Origin: Rattus norvegicus
Lineage: Eukaryota; Chordata; Mammalia; Rodentia; Muridae
Direction of reading: 5' to 3'
NCBI RefSeq assembly: GCF_036323735.1
Contig: NC_086037.1
Coordinates: 55,848,502-55,912,501, forward strand
DNA length: 64,000 bases
Shown: piece by piece, positions 58,201-64,000 of the stretch
Layout of the letters: every line of letters starts with the position of its first letter
Numbering within the stretch: position 1 is the stretch's first letter
Program-made: the position numbers and the translations under genes
Notes under the pieces: model-generated
The model's input: the letters and a program-made list of their open reading frames with translations, nothing else
Databases searched by the model: none
Told to the model about the DNA's origin: nothing

Positions 58201-59814
58201 AGAGCCCCAAAGCAGCCTCCGCCAGAAGGTTGCTTGAAATTTCAAGTTTGTCATTTGTTGCTAAACTAACCAATGAGTAGAAATTCCTTTACAGCAGTAG
58301 CGTCTTTATTTTAAGAAACGCTGAACCCGTCCAGATGTAGTGTGGCACCTGTCTTTAACCCAGCCCTTGGGATGCAGAAGCAGGAAGAGCTCTGTGAGTT
58401 CAAGGCCATCCTGGTTTATTTCTTGAGTTCCAGGATAGCCAGGGGCTATGTAAAAACGGGAAAAATATATTAAAGATAAAAAGACATGGTCTTGCTTTAT
58501 AGCGGTGACCAAAAACTCCCGAAAAGAGACTGTGTCTGCAGATACTGATTGAATGATTAGATCTGAAGTCAGTACTGTGGAGACAGGAATGTCACAGGTC
58601 CAGAGGCTAATTTATCTTGGACTAGTTCTAGCCTTCTGAAAACAGCCATCCTTTGTCTATCTCTGTGTTGGAACTAAAATCTTGTACTCGTAGATAGAAA
58701 CCATTTGGAATCTTATTAACTTACCAGACCACTAGCTTCCACCAACCAAAAAGCTAAGAATGCTATCAGAAAACATCTTGGGCCTATAGAAAAGCTTTCC
58801 TTCCATCTTGCGATAGTCACCTCTCTGATATAACCACCACTATATTTTTAAATTGTCTTGCTTTAGGACTCTCTTTGTTCTGTAAAACTGCCCAACATCA
58901 CAAAATAGTTTCCGTGTAATTTGGAGTTTCCTCATCTGTGAAAAAAGGGGATACTAGCAGATCTGACAATAGTTTAAAAATTAGGGCTGGGGATTTAGCT
59001 CAGTGGTAGAGCGCTTACCTAGGAAGCGCAAGGCCCTGGGTTCGGTCCCCAGCTCCGAAAAAAAGAACCAAAAAAAAAAAAAAAAAAATTAACGGTGTGT
59101 GAAATTTTTAGTGTGATGCCTTGCCCATAGAGTTTTGGTTTCGTGTGTAGTATTTTGAGAGTGGGGCTAATGTCCAAGGTTGGCCTTAAACTCCCAATCC
59201 TCTTGTCTCTCAAGTGCTGGCTGGGATTATGGATGTGTGTCACTGTTAAAGGTTTTTCCTATGAATGCTGACTATTTTTCTAAAGCAAACGGAGGGACAG
59301 ATGTCCTTTAACTTGGGTTACGTACGCGTCATTTCATCCTCTTCGAATTCAAGAAATTGGGACGTAAAGGACAAATATAAAGCTATGCCTGGTGGCACAG
59401 GACTATACTCCCACCTACTCTGGAGGCTAAGAGTGAAAAATTCAAGGCCAACCCGGACAATTTATCCAGACTCTGTCTCAAAGAGAGAACTGGAGGTACT
59501 GGCCAGTGCTAAAGCGCTTCGGCGTGGTTGAAGCACTTATTTCAGTCCAGAGTACCCTTAAACAAGACATATGTGGGCATATGTGGTGACAATAAGAACA
59601 TTTGATTGGTCACACCTGTAACACTGGCAAAGTCCGAATTCGAGGCCACCTTGCTCTCTGTTTCAAAAGGCCGAGAAATGAACTTTTGAGGTACGTGTAT
59701 CACTTTGCAGTTAAACAGGAGTTCTGTGATCGCCATCAAATTCATGTTTTTATCCCTCTTGTTAACTGTCAACTATTAGGTTCTACCGGTAGAATCCAAA
59801 ATGTCGGCCTCCTG
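58201..59814. other. Region between the orphan island and the Aars1 promoter
   Basis: B1-type near 58328-58460 (+), ID at 58984 and diverged B1-like sequence near 59385-59485. No exon seen. Confidence 0.6.
58984..59088 (+). mobile_element. ID SINE
   Basis: Between the orphan GC island and the Aars1 promoter, flanked by duplicated AAAAATTA. Confidence 0.94.
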
Positions 59815-59832
59815 AAGCCAATAGCCAGCCGT

Positions 59833-59842
59833 GTCACGTGAC
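59833..59842. promoter_or_regulatory. E-box palindrome GTCACGTGAC
   Basis: A 10-bp perfect palindrome with a CACGTG core, the preferred site of USF, MYC/MAX and TFE/MITF factors. It sits 25 bp before the ATF4-type element. Confidence 0.6.
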
Positions 59843-59867
59843 AGCCCATGTCCTTGCTTTCTTGAGC

Positions 59868-59876
59868 ATTGCATCA
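59868..59876 (+). promoter_or_regulatory. C/EBP-ATF response element (CARE/AARE)
   Basis: ATTGCATCA, the exact 9-bp element known from the CHOP promoter (TGATGCAAT on the other strand), which binds ATF4-C/EBP dimers. It lies about 140-200 bp upstream of the probable Aars1 start. Cytosolic synthetase genes are known ATF4 targets in the amino-acid response. Confidence 0.7.
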
Positions 59877-60009
59877 GCCGAGCCCAGGAGCCTTCCCAGA
59901 AACCGGCTTGTTAGCTCATTCGCGCTCCGAATGATTGGCGTGAGAATGGACCAATAATATTAGTGGATGGCAAGGCGTAGCGGGTCACTTTTCATCAGAG
60001 CGCTCTGAT

Positions 60010-60083
60010 TGGGTGGTGAGGTACGGGTCTGGCACCGGTTGTGGCGGGTGGGTATAGCTGTGTGTGCGCATCTGAGGGAGCAG
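60010..60083 (+). other. Aars1: Candidate Aars1 noncoding first exon
   Basis: GC-rich sequence just downstream of several CCAAT boxes ends in a good donor (CAG|GTAACT at 60083/60084). That would splice across about 2.8 kb to the coding exon at 62874. The transcription start is inferred, not seen; other donors exist further on. Confidence 0.4.
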
Positions 60084-62873
60084 GTAACTGCGGGCGAGTG
60101 GCGGTGGGTTCTGGTCAAGGCCCTGGGGACGCGGACCCTGGGGAGAAAAGCGAGCCCTGAGAGCTCTACGAGAAGAGCCGGCGCTCGGAGGGGGAGGGGC
60201 AGCTGCAGGGGCTGCCGGGCGGTCCCGCCCCTAGCTTGGGTCGGGACCCAGGCTCCGCAGGAGCACAATCTCGAGAGTAGCTTTTGCTATTCCTTCGGAG
60301 CCTTGAAAGTGGTGTAGCTTCGGGTGGACTTGCGGAGGACCAAGACCTTGAGAAGATCGCGATTGCTCTCCAGTCATCGGACCCAGACCTAAGGGTTTGT
60401 CTCCTCCAATTTTAATCCACTAGGGGTTTGGGGAGGCAGGCCTTAAGAACAGAGTGACCAAAATGGATGGAGTCTCTCTCTCTAAGAGGCATCTCCATTC
60501 ATTCTTTATTAGTTTCTCAAACCTTACCCCAGACTGGCCTGAACTCAACTCTGTAAGGCTGGCCTTGAACTTGCGGCAGTTCTCATGCCTCAGCATTTCG
60601 AGTTCTAGAATTACAGGCGTGAGCCAGCACTCCTGACTCGATTCTTTATGTTGTTTTGAGACAGGGTTTCACTATGTAGACCAGGCTGGCCTCGACTCAC
60701 AGGGTCCCTCTTGAGTGGTGAGACCAAAGGCGTGTGCTCTTAATAATAACAGAATAGTTGATACCCTCGGGTTCACCCGAACAAGTATATTCAGCAGATT
60801 TTCAGACAGTCTGAGTTTCCTGGTGTGCTTTGGAGTTTGTTAATGCCCAGCATGCTATTTAAAGATGAGTATAATTAATCATGAGCATGTGTTGAACGAC
60901 CACTCTACTAGATACTAAAAACATGCTGTACGGATGAACTGAAACCAGCCAGGATGACTCCTACTGAGATGTAACACATACTGTGATTGGGAGATGAGCA
61001 TTAAATAGTCCCGGCAAATTATCCTTTGAGGCTAGGAGACAGTAAAAGAGGGGGAACCTGGTGAAGAAAGGAAAGGTTTGCTTAAATACGTTATCAAAAC
61101 GAAGTCATTAGGAAGATGGGAAAGGAGTGGTCAGGCAGCATGCCTGGCTTATAACTGGAAGTATGTTACATTACAAGGTCCTGGGGCTGAAATCACCTTG
61201 TAATTCCAGGCCCAGGGTTTGACCCCAAGCTTGCAAATACAAATAAATAAATGTCCTGAAGGTCTTTTAGCCCCTGGTGGAATGTATCCTCACCCTGTCC
61301 TACAGATCTCTTATGTATGTCGAGGAAAGAACAAGTTGGAATTGACTTATTAAGGTCGGGGTCCCTGATCTGGAACCTCAGTTTTCCTCCCTCAGACTCC
61401 TGAGCTCTGGGATTGTCTGGGTGGGGACACAGCTTTGAACAGTCTCCAGTCTCCATAGGGTAATAGCCAACACGTTAGAGCCCAGTATACCACACTGGTT
61501 ATGTCTGTATGTAGTCACCTCCCTAAGGAGGGCACTGTTTCTCCACTGGTTCTCAGTTCATGACAAGAAGGCAAAGGTGGGAAGTTCAAATGTGCTCTAG
61601 AATGTTAACTTTACCTCAGCCTGTCTGTGTAGAGAAGCAGTTCATTTTCTTTAGCAACTATAACGTCAGTCTTGTAGCCATTGTTAAGAAGGGCTGAAAA
61701 GAGAATGCAGCATGATAAGATTTCTGAGAACCTCAACTCCTTATGGTGAATAGCAAGACCCTATGGGAATACAAGGCCATTTTCCCCCTACTCAGGCTGT
61801 TGTACCATCTTTTTTGTCCCTTTGGGGCTTCTGTCTGGGTGGTGTGCTAATTGAGCTATGAGTAGATCAGTTGGAGTTGTGGTTGGCTCTGAGTCAGGAT
61901 GTCATGTGCTTTGTGGGTGTGTTTAAAAGCTCTGTGTTAGTGGATGTAGAACAGTATCCGTTTCATTACTTTTTCTCTGATGCTCGCAAGGTCCTGTTCC
62001 ACACAGGGACGAAACTCTGGCTAAAGTGATATAGCAGTTAAGGTCTCTAGAATTCTAGAGACTTTGGATGATGTCACAAACGAGTCAGTTCTCATTTGTC
62101 AGGACACCCAGCACCGTAGAACGCTACCACACTAGACAGCAATTGGGGCACTCACCAAAACCGGTCATCCCACACCACACGCGCCCTGCCTTTCAGGGAT
62201 ATTATAATACAAATAAAAGAGTAAAGTTGCCTTTTGTCAATCTCCCTCGCTTCTGAGTCCCTGGGTTCGTTCTTCGTATAGCACGCTCATTTTGAAATAA
62301 TACATACTCTGTCACAGTTCGTAGTAATCTCATGGCTAGAACCCAGCCCGTTCCCAGTTAGGGTTCTGGAGAGTTTAGGGTACGTTGAGGTTGGTACCTG
62401 GATTCTTTAGGGTGAACCGTGGCACAGATAAGCTTATCACTGGGTTCACAGCCACTGACACAAGTGTCAGCCCAATCCTAGCAGCTCTGTCTTTGGGGAT
62501 ATGGGACATTGTAGGTTAACAAACGACCTGGAAGCTCTTCAGAGGCCAGTAGATACAGACACTTCCTTTTGTTGAGGTGGCCATCGCTGATTCCTGGCAG
62601 TGGGTGCTCAGTGCATATTTGTTTAATGAATGAAAAACAGGAATAGGGCCCCGCTTTGCTTGAGGTCAACTGGGGGAAGATGGCCAGGGTCACTCTGCCG
62701 AGGCAGCAAAAACTTCACAGCGAGTGTGACTGTAACCTGGGACATTGCAACACGAAGGTTTTAGGATCAAAAAAACCTGTGTCATTCTTTGACTTGGCCT
62801 GAGACACCATGAGTCTTGTGTAATGCCCACTTTTAGTTCTGTTTCCCTAACTTCCCATCATTCCTTCTTCCAG
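60084..62873. other. Probable Aars1 intron 1
   Basis: The CpG-rich start extends to about 60380. Diverged B1-like sequence near 60540-60745 (-). The rest is mostly unique and low in SINEs. Confidence 0.55.
62590..62640 (+). mobile_element. Possible ancient L2/MIR-type repeat remnant
   Basis: Upstream of the Aars1 coding exon. GTGGGTGCTCAGTGCATATT then TAATGAATGAA resembles L2/MIR 3' ends. Confidence 0.35.
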
Positions 62874-62899
62874 TTAGTTCCCTGAGGAGATTTTCAGAG

Positions 62900-63043
62900 A
62901 TGGACTCCACTCTAACAGCACGAGAGATCCGAGAGCGGTTTATAAATTATTTCAAACGAAATGAGCACACCTATGTCCACTCCTCCGCCACCATCCCTCT
63001 GGACGACCCCACCTTGCTCTTCGCCAACGCAGGCATGAACCAG
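62900..63043 (+). CDS. Aars1: Aars1, alanyl-tRNA synthetase, first coding exon (gene continues past the window)
   Basis: Cytosolic class II synthetase that charges tRNA-Ala with alanine in the cytoplasm. This exon encodes 48 residues, MDSTLTAREIRERFINYFKR through FANAGMNQ, the N-terminus of the catalytic domain leading into motif 1. The acceptor TTCTTCCAG puts the exon start at 62874, leaving 26 nt of 5' UTR before the ATG at 62900. The donor is CAG|GTAAAG and the exon ends in phase 0. The full protein is 968 aa in human, so about 5% is here; the next exon is outside the window. The gene is divergent from Ddx19b, as in human. Confidence 0.96.
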
Positions 63044-63526
63044 GTAAAGATCTTCCTCTGCCCAACTCTTGGAGTTAGGCAGAACCTGGGTTCTGTCACG
63101 CAGCAGGTAAACTTGTGCGACTCTCTGTGGTGAACCCGAGTTTCTGAAAAGAACAGGACTGCTTGTGTGCGATGGTTAGAAGTGAGTGAGAGGGGCTGGA
63201 AACATGGCTCCCACATTCGGCCAAGAAATTCTGTTTTAAATGAGTCTTGCAAAGATTCCTTGCTTTTATGGCATTCGAGATCAAGAATTTGATGGGGCAG
63301 GTGATAGCCCTGGTGTAGTGTACAAGGTTGAATCTTAGCAGTTGAGAGGCAGAGGCAGGCGGCTCTCCACTCAAGGTCATATGAATTCCAGGGCAGCCAG
63401 GGTCACAAAGGACATAAGGAGCAAAGGAGAGAAGGAAGGAAAAAAGGAAGAACACTTTAAAAAAGGATTTGAGGCCAAACTAGGCTACATATAAGACCAC
63501 GTCTCAAAAAATTAAAAAAAAATTTT

Positions 63527-63650
63527 TTGTTTTTTTTTTTTTGTTTTTTGTTTTTTTTGTTTTGTTTTGTTTTTCGGAGCTGGGGACCGAACCCAGGGCC
63601 TTGCGCTTCCTAGGCAAGCGCTCTACCACTGAGCTAAATCCCCAACCCCC
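63527..63650 (-). mobile_element. ID SINE
   Basis: First intron after the Aars1 coding exon. Long TTTTG-rich tail. Confidence 0.95.
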
Positions 63651-63851
63651 TAAAAAAATTTTTTTAAGAGTTCGAGGGCAACTTATTTTTAAAAACACAT
63701 TTCACCGTCCTCAGCTCCGGAAAAAAACAAAAAACAAAAAACAAAAACACATTTCAAAGAGAACCCCAGGACAGGCAAAATTTACATCTGCAGCAGTTGC
63801 CTAGAGGAGAATGGAATGGAGACGAGAAGGGGAGATAAAAAACTGTGCTGT

Positions 63852-63926
63852 GGGGTTAGGGATTTAGCTCAGTGGTAGAGCGCCCTGGGTTCGGTCCCCC
63901 GCTCCGAAAAACAAACAAACAAACAA
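63852..63926 (+). mobile_element. ID SINE with internal deletion
   Basis: Lacks the middle of the body (AGAGCG joins directly to CCCTGGG). Flanked by duplicated AAAACTGTGCTGT. Confidence 0.94.
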
Positions 63927-64000
63927 AACTGTGCTGTTCGTGTTGAGCTGTGGTGGACATCAGTCAGCCGTGTGGCAGGGAGAGCAACTGTAGAGAAAGT

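Larger units (their letters stand above)
59815..60083 (+). promoter_or_regulatory. Aars1: Aars1 promoter region
   Basis: TATA-less, GC-rich segment upstream of the candidate first exon. CCAAT boxes lie at 59818-59822 (+), 59934-59938 (inverted), 59951-59955 (+) and 60008-60012 (inverted), with an E-box palindrome and an amino-acid response element between them. Clustered NF-Y sites suit a housekeeping synthetase promoter. Confidence 0.7.
63044..64000. other. Aars1 intron after the first coding exon (to window end)
   Basis: B1-type near 63310-63420 and two ID elements in opposite orientations. The next Aars1 exon is not reached. Confidence 0.75.

Noticed and set aside
60009..60317. Overlapping 102-codon frames on both strands at the Aars1 promoter
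   Set aside because: CpG-island composition keeps frames open; neither resembles a protein I know.
1..64000. Possible large assembly duplication creating two Ddx19 copies
   Set aside because: Promoters, exons 1-3 and 5-7, and introns clearly differ, and both genes are known in other mammals, so these are true paralogues.

Overview
This is mammalian nuclear DNA, almost certainly from rat (Rattus norvegicus). It holds more than twenty copies of the tRNA-Ala/BC1-derived ID SINE, most with A-tails and several with clear target-site duplications, a density typical of rat. It also holds many rodent B1 and B2 SINEs, GT/CA microsatellites and split genes with consensus GT/AG introns. There is no bacterial, phage or CRISPR content. 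Synteny (Ddx19a - Ddx19b - Aars1) matches human 16q22.1, whose rat counterpart is, from general knowledge, chromosome 19.

Layout: 1-4211 is SINE-rich sequence downstream of Ddx19a. Ddx19a lies on the minus strand (CDS 23638 down to 4374, 12 exons, 478 codons plus stop). 23.8-33.8 kb is intergenic, with SINEs, a large polypyrimidine microsatellite and a 45-bp minisatellite. Ddx19b lies on the minus strand (CDS 54686 down to 33965, 12 exons, 479 codons plus stop). 54.7-60.1 kb separates Ddx19b from Aars1 and holds the Ddx19b promoter, an orphan GC-rich promoter-like island with NRF1 and YY1 motifs near 58.1 kb, and the Aars1 promoter. Aars1 runs rightward; only its 5' part is present, with the first coding exon (48 codons) at 62900-63043.

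The two DDX19 genes are tandem paralogues encoding DEAD-box ATPases that remodel mRNPs at the cytoplasmic face of the nuclear pore. Both appear intact, with every helicase motif present. The most notable signal is their mosaic similarity. Exons 8-12, including introns 8, 10 and 11 and 162 bp of 3' flank, are 99.5-99.9% identical in two blocks. Exon 4 is 100% identical. Exons 5-7, in between, are only about 82-89% identical, and most introns are unrelated. That is the footprint of interlocus gene conversion on an old duplication.

Other points of interest: a decayed Erh processed pseudogene antisense in Ddx19b intron 7, with a B2 SINE inserted at its 5' edge; an exact C/EBP-ATF response element just upstream of Aars1; a full palindromic CRE upstream of Ddx19a; several inverted SINE pairs able to form long intronic RNA hairpins; and a G-rich transcribed tract in Ddx19b intron 3. 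I found no novel multi-gene system; the window is an ordinary vertebrate gene neighbourhood with interesting paralogue evolution.
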